64,000 bases of DNA, from the NCBI GenBank assembly GCA_964522665.1, contig CAZFVY010000015.1, positions 20,679 through 84,678 on the forward strand, given 5' to 3'. The stretch comes from CAZFVY01 sp964522665 (GTDB lineage Bacteria > Verrucomicrobiota > Verrucomicrobiia > Limisphaerales > CAZFVY01). Each line of letters begins with the position of its first letter. Position 1 is the first letter of the stretch. This document shows, piece after piece, positions 31,201-41,200 of the stretch. A program made the position numbers and the translations under genes. The notes under the pieces were generated by a model that saw only the letters and a list, made by a program, of their open reading frames with translations, was not told the DNA's origin and did no database searches.

Positions 31201-31963
31201 GACCCTTGCCGTCGTTAAGATAAACGAAATCGACTTCACCGTACTCGCGCAGGAATCCTTCCGGGGTGATGTACATCGTTTCGCGGTCCTCCGGTTTGAG
31301 CATCCGCTTGCCGTTGATGTTGAGCATTTCGAGGCCGGTACTGCGGACGGTTGTGCGACGATAGTTGGCGACGTAAAGGTCCAATGTGCCGTTGCCGTCG
31401 ATATCGGCCAGAGCCATGCTCGTGCTGGCGAATTGTTGACTCAGCCCTGAATCCTTGGCCTCCGTGAAGTGACCTTTGCCGTCATTCAGAAAGAGCCGAG
31501 TGCCACCACCGAGCGCGTTGACCAGCAAATCGAGAAAGCCGTCCCCGTTCACGTCCGCGAAGACGGCGCCGGTCGAGTATTGACCGGGGCAGGCCACGCC
31601 CGCTTGTTCCGTGATGTCTTCGAACTTCCAGTTTCCCAGGTTGCGGTAAAGGACATTCGGACCCTCGAGGCGGCAGAAATAGATGTCGCATAGGCCGTCG
31701 CCATCGACGTCGCCCAAAGCCACGCCCGAACCGTTCAACCGGATTTGGTTTTCGGCGGCCTTGGCGTCGGAAAGCACATTGGTGAAACGGATGCCAGTTG
31801 CTTCCGGCGCGAGGAGCGTGAAGCCGGTTTTCCCGTCCTTGGGCACGGGCAGCGCCGCCCAGCGACAGCCCGGCGCGACCTGCCAGTCAAGGGCCGACGC
31901 CGGTACGAAGTAAAGGCAGAGGATCGGAATAGATAAAAATGCGCGGCGGGCGAGGGGATTCAT
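28295..31963 (-). CDS. Secreted CRTAC1-like protein with two FG-GAP/VCBS propellers and two ASPIC/UnbV domains
   Basis: About 1222 residues from the ATG at 31963, chosen because it starts a good signal peptide (MNPLARRAF..., cleavage after VPASA); the frame is open to 32209. Two similar halves. The first has FG-GAP/VCBS blades (about 75-530) with DxDGDGxxD calcium-type loops such as DVDGDGLCD and DVNGDGFLD, then an ASPIC/UnbV domain about 538-622 (RGIGAKIKV, GGRYLSGDD). The second opens with FQDVSDRLKHIHHQEPFDD about 642, has more blades, and ends with a second ASPIC/UnbV domain about 1132-1218 (DGIGATLRL, GSGYWSQDS). The family (CRTAC1 in animals, UnbV in enediyne loci) has no settled bacterial function; it is secreted and binds calcium. 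It is a paralogue of the three large proteins of the operon at 34467-45718 but is encoded apart from them. Confidence 0.9.
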   Translation of the reverse strand: MNPLARRAFLSIPILCLYFVPASALDWQVAPGCRWAALPVPKDGKTGFTLLAPEATGIRFTNVLSDAKAAENQIRLNGSGVALGDVDGDGLCDIYFCRLEGPNVLYRNLGNWKFEDITEQAGVACPGQYSTGAVFADVNGDGFLDLLVNALGGGTRLFLNDGKGHFTEAKDSGLSQQFASTSMALADIDGNGTLDLYVANYRRTTVRSTGLEMLNINGKRMLKPEDRETMYITPEGFLREYGEVDFVYLNDGKGHFTPLSWTDGTFRDEAGAPLAAPPRDWGLSVAFRDLNGDGAPDIYVCNDFWSPDRIWLNDGHGHFRALPRPAMPNTSSLSMGVDFADINRDGFDDFIVLDMLSPDHARRITQSSRAGAAAAPIGYSAERPQVDRNTLFLNRGDGSYTEIAQLAGLDATEWSWCPIFLDVDLDGYEDLLVGAGAGFDTQDADAEVRIRAQGRRPREKVGLNLLMYPRLPLPNQAFRNRRDLTFEEVGAQWGFNTTNMAQGMALADLDNDGSLDVVVNNLNGPAGIYRNNTGAPRVVVRLKGRSPNTRGIGAKIKVFRGAVPLQSQEMMAGGRYLSGDDAVRVFAAGTLTNEMRIQVEWRSGARSVILGVRANRVYEIDEAAAANGPSPSPVTDATKPSPLFQDVSDRLKHIHHQEPFDDLARQPLLPKRLSQLGPGVSWFDADGDGREDLIISGGKGGRLTVFHNDGQGGFESMTNSPLDQPLTNNLTSVLGWRKSAQKRFLLAGNSNYEDGSTNTSSVRRYDLTANTVDEIVPGADASSGPLALADIDGHGELALFVGGRVIPGHYPSAASSRLFRSSGGKLVLDEPNTKALEAVGLVSGAVFSDLDGDGFPELILACEWGPIRVFHNDHGRFTEATKEWGLDGFVGWWNGVCVGDFNNDGKMDIVASNWGRNTKYERHRAKPLSLYYGDLNGSGTTDLVEAYFDQSMQKIVPWRDFDSMADASPFTRGKFATYRAYGEASVEEIFGERLKQARELQANTLDSMVFLNQGNRFVAKSLPLEAQIAPAFAVCVGDLDGDGKEDVFLSQNFFATEPQTTPYDAGRGLLLRGDGGGGFATVSAVESGIAVYGEQRGAALADYDADGRVDLVVTQNGGPTKLFHNAGARAGLRVRLNGPPGNPDGIGATLRLIFGTRAGPAREIHAGSGYWSQDSAVQVMATPERPSQIWLRWPGGTTVTSAIPPEAHEISVDQSGKVMLLK

Positions 31964-32174
31964 CGTGAGAGCGAAGGCAGGTTGGGCGCGCGCATCGGTC
32001 CGGGACGGTAACAGCGTGCGCCCGACTTGAGAACCACAAACGCGCGCTACGGCCCGTTGTATCCGCAAGGTGGGTCGTTCTCCCGCGCCGCGTTTCGCCG
32101 CGTTTCGCCTTGCGCGTGGGTCGCCAGCGCGGGTAAAGGTGACTGGTTCTTCCAAATTGAAACCGCTGTTTTTC
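31964..32174. promoter_or_regulatory. Divergent promoter region of two ASPIC genes
   Basis: About 210 bases between the minus-strand double-ASPIC gene and the plus-strand TPR/FG-GAP gene. Both reading frames extend into it, but the signal peptides set the starts at its edges. No specific promoter or operator was identified. Confidence 0.35.
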
Positions 32175-34436
32175 ATGGCCCGTGTCTTCCTCGCCGCCCT
32201 CGGGGTCATTGGGTCAGTGGCTTCGGCTCTCGGGGGCGACTATCAAGGCCCAGGGACCAAGCGGATGGCCGAACGGCTCGAAAGCCTCGCCCTAGCGACC
32301 AAGCCGCTCAGCCATCCGTTCTTGAACGCCGAGCGGGCGGAACTGATCCGGCAGGAAATGGGGCGCGTGCTCGCGGGGCCGGAGTCACCCGAGAAGGCGC
32401 CGAAGTTGATCGAGCTGCAATCGAGGTACGCGGTCGAACTGTTGAACGCTGGCAAGACGACCGACGCGATCGTCGAGTTCACGACCTTGGAGAACTTCAT
32501 GAAGATGGGCGGCGTCAACTTCAGTGAGCAGAGCAGGGGCGCCGTGCGCCAGAGTCTGGCGCTGTGTTATCTGCGATTGGGAGAGCAGGAGAATTGCCTG
32601 ACCAACCACACCATCGATTCCTGCCTGTTGCCGATTGGCGCGAATGGCGTTCACAGGCTCCAGCGAGGATCACGGACCGCGATTTCCATCCTAACCAAGC
32701 AACTGGATGAATTTCCCAACGATTTGAAGGCGCGCTGGCTGATCAACGTCGCCTACATGACCGTCGGCGAGTATCCCGCTCAAGTTCCGGCGAACTGGTT
32801 GATTCCGCCGAAGACCTTCGAGTCTGATTACCCCATGCCACGCTTTTTCGACGTCGCCGGCAAGCTTGACTTGGACCTCAACGATCTGGCGGGCGGCGTC
32901 ATCATGGATGACTTCGACGGCGACGGAAATCTCGACCTGATGATTTCCGCGTGGGGGCTGCACGATCAACTGCGCTATTTTCACAATAACGCGGACGGAA
33001 CCTTCACGGAGCGCACGGTGGAAGCGGGTTTGATCGGCGAAGTGGGCGGGCTTAATCTTTTGCAGGCGGACTACAATAACGACGGCAATCTGGATGTGCT
33101 GGTGATGCGCGGCGCCTGGCTCGGAACGGAAGGACACTACCCGAAATCGTTGTTGCGAAATAACGGCGACGGAACCTTTGAAGACGTGACCGAGGTGGCC
33201 GGGTTGTTGGGCGCGAACTCGCCGAGCCAGGCGGCGGTATGGTTCGATTACAACAATGACGGTTATGTGGATCTTTTCATCGGTAACGAATCGACGCCGG
33301 GGGATACCAATCGCTGCCAACTCTATCGCAATAACGGCGATGGCACCTTTACTGAGGTCGGCGCCAGCGTCGGCCTGGACGTGATCGGGTTTGTGAAGGC
33401 GGTCACCGCGGCCGATTACAACCACGACGGCTGGCCCGACCTTTATCTATCGTGTCGCAGCGGAGGAAACCTCCTTTTTCGCAATGACGGCCCGCAGGGC
33501 CCCGATCGGTCGCCGGAGGGCGCATGGAAATTCACCAACGTCACCCGCGAGGCGGGCGTTGCTGAGCCGGAGCATAGCTTTACCTCCTGGTTTTTTGACT
33601 ACGATAACGACGGCTGGCCGGACATCTTTGTCGCCGGCTACTTCATCAAAAACGTCGGAGACGTCGCCGCCGACTATCTCGGCCTGCCTCACAATGGCGA
33701 ACGCTCGCGGCTTTATCACAATAATCACGACGGGACCTTCACCGACGTGACGAAACAGATGGGGCTTTACAAAGTTTTGCTCGCGATGTCGGGCAATTTT
33801 GGCGATTTGGACAACGACGGTTATCTCGATTTTTATTTGGGGACGGGCGATCCGGATTTGAGCACGCTCATCCCGAAGCGGATGTTTCGTAACGCGGAAG
33901 GGAAGGGATTTCAAGACGTCACCACAGCGGGCGGGTTCGGTCATTTGCAGAAAGGTCATGCCATTGCTTTCGGTGATCTGGATAATGACGGCGACCAGGA
34001 CGTTTACATTTCGATCGGCGGCGCCTACCAATCGGACTTCTACCGGAACGCGCTTTTCGAGAATCCGGGAAACACGAATCATTGGCTGAAGTTGAAACTT
34101 GTCGGCGTGACGTCAAATCGCGCGGCGATTGGCGCCTCGATCAAAGTGACGGTGGAACCGGGCGCCAGAACGATTTACAAATCGGTGAACTCGGGCGGCA
34201 GTTTCGGAGCGAATCCGCTCCGCCAGGAAATCGGACTAGGCTCCGCGGAGGCCATCACGGAAGTCGAAGTGAACTGGCCCGCCTCGAAGACCATCCAGAA
34301 ATTCACGAACCTTTCCGTCGATAATTGTTACACCATTCGTGAAGGCGACCCGGTTCCCACCTTGATGAAGTTGAAGACGTTTAAATTGCTCGGCGATCCT
34401 AACGTCGATCATAGCCACCATCATCCAACCCCATAG
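32175..34436 (+). CDS. Secreted FG-GAP/VCBS protein with TPR-like N-terminus and one ASPIC/UnbV domain
   Basis: About 753 residues from ATG 32175, which starts a short signal peptide (MARVFLAALGVIGSVASALG); the frame is open upstream to 32070. Residues about 30-215 are helical and TPR-like (ELLNAGKTTDAIVEFTTLE, LALCYLRLGEQENCL). FG-GAP/VCBS blades follow from about 221, with calcium loops (DFDGDGNLD, DYNNDGNLD, DYNHDGWPD, DLDNDGYLD). The ASPIC/UnbV domain is about 647-730 (AAIGASIKV, SFGANPLRQEIGLG). The C-terminus is histidine-rich (DHSHHHPTP). It is a single-unit version of the neighbouring double proteins and carries a TPR in the same chain, as the operon at 34467-48446 does with a separate TPR gene. 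Role unknown; probably envelope or extracellular. Confidence 0.9.
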   Translation: MARVFLAALGVIGSVASALGGDYQGPGTKRMAERLESLALATKPLSHPFLNAERAELIRQEMGRVLAGPESPEKAPKLIELQSRYAVELLNAGKTTDAIVEFTTLENFMKMGGVNFSEQSRGAVRQSLALCYLRLGEQENCLTNHTIDSCLLPIGANGVHRLQRGSRTAISILTKQLDEFPNDLKARWLINVAYMTVGEYPAQVPANWLIPPKTFESDYPMPRFFDVAGKLDLDLNDLAGGVIMDDFDGDGNLDLMISAWGLHDQLRYFHNNADGTFTERTVEAGLIGEVGGLNLLQADYNNDGNLDVLVMRGAWLGTEGHYPKSLLRNNGDGTFEDVTEVAGLLGANSPSQAAVWFDYNNDGYVDLFIGNESTPGDTNRCQLYRNNGDGTFTEVGASVGLDVIGFVKAVTAADYNHDGWPDLYLSCRSGGNLLFRNDGPQGPDRSPEGAWKFTNVTREAGVAEPEHSFTSWFFDYDNDGWPDIFVAGYFIKNVGDVAADYLGLPHNGERSRLYHNNHDGTFTDVTKQMGLYKVLLAMSGNFGDLDNDGYLDFYLGTGDPDLSTLIPKRMFRNAEGKGFQDVTTAGGFGHLQKGHAIAFGDLDNDGDQDVYISIGGAYQSDFYRNALFENPGNTNHWLKLKLVGVTSNRAAIGASIKVTVEPGARTIYKSVNSGGSFGANPLRQEIGLGSAEAITEVEVNWPASKTIQKFTNLSVDNCYTIREGDPVPTLMKLKTFKLLGDPNVDHSHHHPTP

Positions 34437-34466
34437 CGGTTGAGGCCTGCTGAAACACGCTTCGGT

Positions 34467-37400
34467 CTAGCGAATCAATCTGACGTTCCCGGCGGCGTTC
34501 ACTTCAATTTCTCGCGCGCCGGGAGGCAGGTCACTCTGCGTGATTCTTCCGCCGGGCCACCGTACCCAGATTAGCGTGGGCGACTGCGGCGTGGCCATGA
34601 CCTGCACGGCGCTGTCCTGCGACCAGTAGCCGGCTCCGGCGTGGACTTCACGCGCGGGACCGTAATTCTTGCCGAACACCAGCCGGGCGACCGCTCCGAC
34701 CCCGGTGGGATTGTTGGCGCCGGCATTCAACCGCACGCGCAGGCCCGGCTTGGCGCCGAGGTTGTGATAAAGCTTGGTCGCGTTGCCGTTCTGGGAGACC
34801 ACCAGATCGATCCGACCGTCGCCGTCATAGTCGGCCAACGCGCAACCGCGCTGTTCGCCGTAAATCGTGACTCCGCTCTCCTGTCCCGGAACCGCGCGGA
34901 ATCCACCCCGGCCGTCGCCACGCAGCCAGAGGCCCCGCCCGGCGTCAGTGCGAGCCGTGTCCGGCGAGGTCGCAAAAAAATTCTGACTCAGGAAAACGTC
35001 CTCGTGGCCGTCGCCGTCAAAGTCGCCGACGCAGACGCCAAAGGCCGGAGCGAACTGCGCCTCCGGCGGCAGATTCGTCCCCTCGAAATGGTCGCCGCGA
35101 TTCAAAAAAGCCATCGAAGTCAACGTGTTCATATCGACGACGCCCGCGCTTTTGAGCGCGTCACCATAAATGTCTGCCAGCCCGGCCTGAGCGTAAGTCG
35201 CAAAATCCGGGATTCGTCCGCGCAGAAACGGCATCCCCGTGGCTGCCGCCAGCAAACTTCGTTCGGGAGCTTCCTTGGCCATGCCTTCGTCGTAATACGA
35301 CTCAATGAGATCGACCGTGCCGTTCCCGTCCAGGTCCGCGAAATAAAGCCGCCGCGGATGCTGCCGGTTGGTTCGATATTTTGAATTCAATCCCCAGTTC
35401 GAAGCGATGATGTCCATTTTGCCATCGCCATCGAGGTCGCCCGTGGTGACTCCATTCCACCAACCGGTCAGATTGGCCAGCCCAAGCTGCTGGGTCACTT
35501 CGGTGAATTTGCCGTGGTCGTTGTGGAAGACGCGGAGCGGTCCCCACTCACAGGCGAGGATCAATTCCGGGAAACCGTCCCCGTCCAAATCGCTGAAGAC
35601 CGCGCCGCTGACCAAGCCAACTCTTTCCAAGCGCCGGCTGTTTTCTTCGTCCAGCACGAACTTGCCGGACTCGTTGCGATACAGACGCGAGGAGGCCGCC
35701 GCGGGATACTTTCCCGGGATGACCCTTCCGCCGACGAACAAGTCGAGATCACCGTCGTCGTCGATGTCCGCCAACGCGAGCGGGCCGGCGCTCGAAAGCT
35801 GATCCGGGAGGCTGACGCTGGCGCCCGGCCGCGTGAGATCGAACCCCTCCACCGAGACGCCATTGGTAAGTCCGTCCTCGTAGTTCGAGTAACCGATGAT
35901 CAAAGACGAGGCAGCTCCGAGGATAGTGGTTTGGTCGCGCGTCGCGATTTGACCAAGCTGGCGCGACGACATCGGGACAAATCCACCGTGGCCGTTGTTA
36001 CGAAACAGCCCCGGCTTCCCTCCCTTGCCAGTGGCGATAATCAGATCGTCCCAACCGTCGCCGTCGAGATCGAACCAACACACGCCTGGCCCTAGTTGAC
36101 TCAATCGATTTGGCAGCAACGGCTGGCGGGCGAAATCGTCAAAAGGCTCTTCGACGTGGCGATGGTGGAGCAGGCCGCTGACGTCTTCAAAAATGGGGCT
36201 GATCGCGGGGGGCGCCGCGGCCGGCCCTGAATTCGACGCGTCGGTGGCGCCAGCTTCGGCGATCTCATAAATCCGATTGGCGCGGGCGTCGGAGACCACG
36301 CTGCGTTTTCCATTTCGCCACGTCACTTCAATCGACAAATGGTTGGTCAAGGTTCCCGCCGCAAAGACGCGCATCGGATCGTCACCGGACAGGTAACGCC
36401 CGCCGCAAATGACCTCCTGGCTCTGCGGCACGGGCCCGCCGAGGACCTTGATCCTGGCGCCGATCCCTTGAGTGTTCGGCGGCTTTCCCTGCAAACGAAC
36501 GGCGACCCGTGGCGCGATTCCCTCGTTGCGGTAAATGCCCGCCTGTTCATTGAGGTTGTTCATCACGACATCCAGGTCGCCATCATTATCCAGGTCCGCC
36601 AGCGCCATTCCCTGCGAAATCCCGCGCGAGTCGAAACCCCAGGCGGCGCCGACCTCTTCAAACGTTCGGTCGCCGCGATTGCGAAAGATCAGCTTCGAGG
36701 TCAGCAGGCCCGGGTATTCGTTGAACAGCGCCAGCAGGGCGCTTTCGGAGAGACCGCCCGAGGCCCGGGTCGCCGCCAGACGACGCGCGAGGTCGATGTT
36801 TTGAAAATCGCGCAGTTGGCCGTTCGTTACCAGGATGTCTTCGTAACCATCGAGATCGACATCGAGAAAGATCGGACCCCACGACCATTCCGACGCCTCG
36901 ACGCCGGCGTAGTAGGAGATTTCCGCGAAGGTCCCGTCGCCTCGATTTAACTGCAAAGTGTTCCGCATCACTTGCGGCCGATTCTCGATCACGCCGATGG
37001 GCCACGCGATCGGCGGGGAGGGGCTGACCTGCACGTGCCGCTTCTGGTGTTCCCGGCTGAGCATATCGACGACGAAAAAATCGACCGCGCCGTCACGGTC
37101 GATATCGGCGAAATCAACGCCCATCGAAAAGGTGCTGGTATTGCGGATCGCGGCGCGGGCGATGGCGTGGAACTTTCCCTTGCCGTCGTTGATCCAGATT
37201 CGGTCCGGCGAGAAGAGGTCGTTGCACGTGTAGATGTCCGGGGCGCCATCGCCATTAAGGTCATGGAATTGCACCGCCAAACCCCAGTCACGAGGTGGCT
37301 CGGTCAAAGGGTGTCCATCTTCGTCCAGGAACGTGCCGTCGGTCCATGAGGCCGCGGAAAAATGACCTGTGCCGTCGTTGAGATAAAGCATCGGCGGCTC

Positions 37401-38267
37401 GCCGAACTCGAGCACTTCGCCACTGGCGGTGACGCCGAAGCGATTCGTCCATTCGGAGCGTGTCGTGGGTTGGTCGTTCACGCGCGTGACCGTGGGAGCG
37501 CCGTTGACCATCTCAACGTGGACCCTGGTTTTCGGCTGATCCCGAATGGTGGTCGGCCGGTAATTCGCCACGTACAAGTCGAGCGTTCCGTTTCCGTCCA
37601 CGTCCGCGAGGGCCATCGACATGCTGCCCGCCGTGGAGCCGACTCCAGACGTAACGGTGATTTCCTTAAAGTGGCCGTGCCCGTCGTTCTCAAAGACGCG
37701 GGTGCCGCCCCCGAGCGAATTCACCAGTAAGTCCAAGTCCCCATCGCCATCGATGTCGGCAAATACCGCGGCCGTGTAGTCTTGATTCCCGCACGCGACG
37801 CCCGCTTCTTCCGTGATGTCTTGGAACTTCCAGTTCCCCAGATTGCGATAGAGTTTGTTGGGCCCGCCCAATCGGCAGAAAAAGATGTCGCATAAGCCGT
37901 CGCCATCAACGTCGCCCAACGCCACGCCGGAGCCACTCAACAGGTTGCGGTTCGTCAGCGAGCGCTCGTCGGAAATCGAGTTGGTGAAGAGGATGCCGGT
38001 GTCCAGCCCGTTCAACCGTTTGAAACCGATCTTCCCCTCGGTGGGTACCTCCAGTTCACTCCAGCGATGGCCGGCGGCCTGATGCCATTCCAGAGGCGCG
38101 TTGGTCGCGGCGCCGAGGGCTGAGGTCGCGAAGGCGACGATGATGAGCGCGGCGTAAGTAAGTTGCCAATTGAGGCAAGTGACGTCGGCTCGATTCTGGC
38201 CCGCGCTAGGTGGGGCAGGCGATGAAGCGGCGCGGGCCGACCGGTCGAGAATCGCGAATAGATTCAT
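34467..38267 (-). CDS. Double-ASPIC CRTAC1-like protein, last gene of propeller operon
   Basis: 1266 residues. ATG at 38267 directly abuts the TGA of the upstream gene (TGAATG), so translation is probably coupled. The N-terminus is long (about 33 residues) before a hydrophobic stretch (LTYAALIIVAFATSALGA), so this is either a signal peptide with a long n-region or a membrane anchor. FG-GAP/VCBS blades with DVDGDGLCD, DIDGDGDLD and DLNGDGAPD loops fill the first half up to an ASPIC/UnbV domain about 586-669. The second half starts near FEDVSGLLHHRHVEEPFDD and ends in another ASPIC/UnbV domain about 1175-1262 (GYWSQDSAVQVMATP). It is closest to the gene just upstream (38268-41978); long stretches differ by only a few residues, for example RIWINDGKGKFHAIAR in both. 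This suggests a recent tandem duplication. Function unknown. Confidence 0.92.
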   Translation of the reverse strand: MNLFAILDRSARAASSPAPPSAGQNRADVTCLNWQLTYAALIIVAFATSALGAATNAPLEWHQAAGHRWSELEVPTEGKIGFKRLNGLDTGILFTNSISDERSLTNRNLLSGSGVALGDVDGDGLCDIFFCRLGGPNKLYRNLGNWKFQDITEEAGVACGNQDYTAAVFADIDGDGDLDLLVNSLGGGTRVFENDGHGHFKEITVTSGVGSTAGSMSMALADVDGNGTLDLYVANYRPTTIRDQPKTRVHVEMVNGAPTVTRVNDQPTTRSEWTNRFGVTASGEVLEFGEPPMLYLNDGTGHFSAASWTDGTFLDEDGHPLTEPPRDWGLAVQFHDLNGDGAPDIYTCNDLFSPDRIWINDGKGKFHAIARAAIRNTSTFSMGVDFADIDRDGAVDFFVVDMLSREHQKRHVQVSPSPPIAWPIGVIENRPQVMRNTLQLNRGDGTFAEISYYAGVEASEWSWGPIFLDVDLDGYEDILVTNGQLRDFQNIDLARRLAATRASGGLSESALLALFNEYPGLLTSKLIFRNRGDRTFEEVGAAWGFDSRGISQGMALADLDNDGDLDVVMNNLNEQAGIYRNEGIAPRVAVRLQGKPPNTQGIGARIKVLGGPVPQSQEVICGGRYLSGDDPMRVFAAGTLTNHLSIEVTWRNGKRSVVSDARANRIYEIAEAGATDASNSGPAAAPPAISPIFEDVSGLLHHRHVEEPFDDFARQPLLPNRLSQLGPGVCWFDLDGDGWDDLIIATGKGGKPGLFRNNGHGGFVPMSSRQLGQIATRDQTTILGAASSLIIGYSNYEDGLTNGVSVEGFDLTRPGASVSLPDQLSSAGPLALADIDDDGDLDLFVGGRVIPGKYPAAASSRLYRNESGKFVLDEENSRRLERVGLVSGAVFSDLDGDGFPELILACEWGPLRVFHNDHGKFTEVTQQLGLANLTGWWNGVTTGDLDGDGKMDIIASNWGLNSKYRTNRQHPRRLYFADLDGNGTVDLIESYYDEGMAKEAPERSLLAAATGMPFLRGRIPDFATYAQAGLADIYGDALKSAGVVDMNTLTSMAFLNRGDHFEGTNLPPEAQFAPAFGVCVGDFDGDGHEDVFLSQNFFATSPDTARTDAGRGLWLRGDGRGGFRAVPGQESGVTIYGEQRGCALADYDGDGRIDLVVSQNGNATKLYHNLGAKPGLRVRLNAGANNPTGVGAVARLVFGKNYGPAREVHAGAGYWSQDSAVQVMATPQSPTLIWVRWPGGRITQSDLPPGAREIEVNAAGNVRLIR

Positions 38268-41200
38268 TCAACGAAGCGCCTTAATGGTCCCGTCGATTGC
38301 AACGGCGACCTCGCGCGCACCGACGGGATAGCCGTGGGTGGTGACCTTGCCGCCCGGCCAGCGCACCCAAATCTGGGTTGGCGTCTCAGGCGTCGCCATC
38401 ACCTGCACGGGACTGTCTTGCGACCAATAACCGGAGCCGGCATGAACTTCGCGGGCGGGACCCATGCCTTTCGCGAAAACCAAACGGACGACGGCTCCGA
38501 TGCCCGTGGGGTTGTTTGGTCCAGCGTTGAGGCGGACGCGCAGGCCGGGTTTGGCGCCAACGTTGTGATACAGTTTTGCCGCGGCGCCGTTCTGCGTGAC
38601 CACCAAATCGATGCGCCCGTCGCCGTCGTAGTCGCCGACCGCGCAGCCCCGCTGTTCGCCGTAAACCTTCACGCCGCTCTCCTGTCCGGGGACGGGCTTC
38701 AGCCCGCCATGGCCATCGCCCCGCAGCCACAATCCACGCCCGGCGTCGTTGCGCGTCGAGTCCGGACTGGTCGCGAAGAAATTCTGGCTGAGAAAAATGT
38801 CTTCGGCGCCATCACCGTCGAAGTCGGCCACGCAGACTCCAAACGCGGTGGAGAACTGCGCTTCGGGCGGCAACTCGACGCCGACAAACTGGCCGGGGCG
38901 ATTAAAGAAACTCATCGACGCCAGCGTCGTGGCCTGCAGCAAGTGGGCGGTTTTTAGTTTCTCGCCAAAGACCTCCGCCGTGCTCGCGCGGCCGTACGCG
39001 GTAAAGTCGGTGACGCGGCCGCGCACAAAAGGCATTCCTTTCGAGACGGCCAGCAGGCCTCGTTCGGGGACTTCCTTGCCCATCGATTCGTCGTAATAGG
39101 CTTCGACCAAATCGACGTCGCCGTTCCCGACCAGATCACCGTAATAGAGCAGACGGGGACGTTCCCGGCTTGCGCGGTACTTCGAGTTGAGACCCCAATT
39201 GGAAGCGATGATGTCCAACTTGCCGTCGCCATCGAGATCACCGGTCGTGACGCCATTCCACCAACCGGTGAACGTCTCCAGCCCAAGCTCTTTGGTCTGC
39301 TCGGTGAATGTCCCGTGGTCGTTGTGAAATACTCGGATCGGTCCCCACTCGCAGGCGAGGATCAGTTCGGGATAGCCGTCGCCGTCGAGGTCACTGAAGA
39401 CCGCGCCGCTCACCATGCCGACGCGTTCCAGCCGTCGGCTGTTTTCGGCATCCAACACAAACTTACCGCCTTCGTTGCGAAAGATCAGCGACGACGCGGC
39501 TTCCGGATAGCGGCCCGGAACGGAACGCCCGCCAATGAACAAATCCAAATCACCGTCGCCGTCGATGTCCGCCAAAGCCAACGGGCCGGTACTTGAAATC
39601 TGCCCAGGCAAGCTGTCGTCAACCTTCCGGCCTCTGAGATCGAAGATTCGCACGGCGGCGCCGTTGGTCAGGCCGTCTTCATAATTGGAAGAGCCGACTA
39701 ACAACGACGAGAGAAGGCCGAGCGCCGTCGTCTGATCCCGCGTGGTCGCGGGCGCCGTGACCACCGGCGAGGATCGCGTGAGTTTGCCTTGCCCGTTGTT
39801 ACGAAAGACGCCCAAATGTCCGCCTTTTCCGGCGGCGACGATCAGTTCGTCCCAGCCATCGCCATCGAGATCGTGCCAAGCGACGCCCGGGCCACCTTGG
39901 CTCAGTCGATTGGGCAACAAACTTTGCCGGGCGAAATCGTCGAACGACTCCTCCGTGTGTTGATGTCCCAGCATGGCGCTGACATCCTCGAAGAATGGAC
40001 CAGGCGCGGCCGGGCGAGTCGCTCCGGGGGGAGCGCCTGCAGTCGCGGTCGCGCCGGATTCGGCAATCTCATAGATCCGATTGGGCCGCGCATCGGAAAT
40101 GACGCTTTTCCGCCCGTTGCGCCAGGTCACTTCGATTCTCAATTGATTCGTCAACGAACCGGCGGCGAAAACCCGCATGGGATCGTCGCCTGAAAGGTAC
40201 CTGCCGCCGCAGATGACCTCCTGGCTTTGCGTGACCGGTCCACCGTACACGACAATCTTTGCGCCGATGCCCTGGGTGTTGGGCGTGGTTCCGCGCAAAC
40301 GAACCGCGATGCGAGGCGCGATTCCTTCGTTGCGATAGACCCCGGCTTGCTCATTGAAATTATTCATCACGACGTCCAGGTCGCCGTCGTTGTCGAGGTC
40401 GGCCACCGCCAACCCGTGCGCGATGCTATGGGAATCGAAGCCCCACGCGGCGCCCATCTCCTCAAAGGTCAGATTACCCCGATTGCGAAAGATCATTTTG
40501 GGCGGGGTCAGCGGCGGGTACATTTTGACCACGCGGCTCAGGTCGGCGTGGGAGATTCCGCGCGCGGACTTGGCGGCTTCGATCTGATGGGCCATGTCGA
40601 TGTTTTGAAAATCGCGCATTTGGCCGTTGGAGATCAGAATATCTTCGTAGCCGTCGAGATCGACATCGAGGAAGATCGGGTCCCACGACCAATCCGAAGC
40701 CTCGACGCCCGCATAGTAGGAAATTTCGGCGAAAGTCTCGTCACCGCGATTCCATTGCAGAGTATTCCGCGATACTTGCGGGCGGTTATCGAAAACGCCG
40801 ATCGGCCACGCCGTCGGCGTTGAGCCGCCGACTTGCACCTGGCGGCTTCGACGGTCGCGGCTGAGCATGTCCACGACGAATAAATCGACGGCGCCGTCAC
40901 GGTCGATGTCCGCGCAATCGACCCCCATTGAGAAGGCGCTGGTTGAGCGAATCGCGGTGCGGGCGATCGCGTGGAACTTGCCCTTGCCGTCGTTGATCCA
41001 GATACGATCGGGCGTGAAGAGATCGTTGCAAACGTAGAGGTCGGGAGCGCCGTCGCCGTTCAGGTCGTGGAATTGCGCGGACAATCCCCAATCGCGCGGT
41101 GGCTCCGACAAGGGCCGGCCATCTTCGTCCAGAAACGAGCCGTCAGTGAACGAAACCGGGGAGAAGTGTCCTTTTCCGTCGTTGAGAAAGAGGGTGGGGG

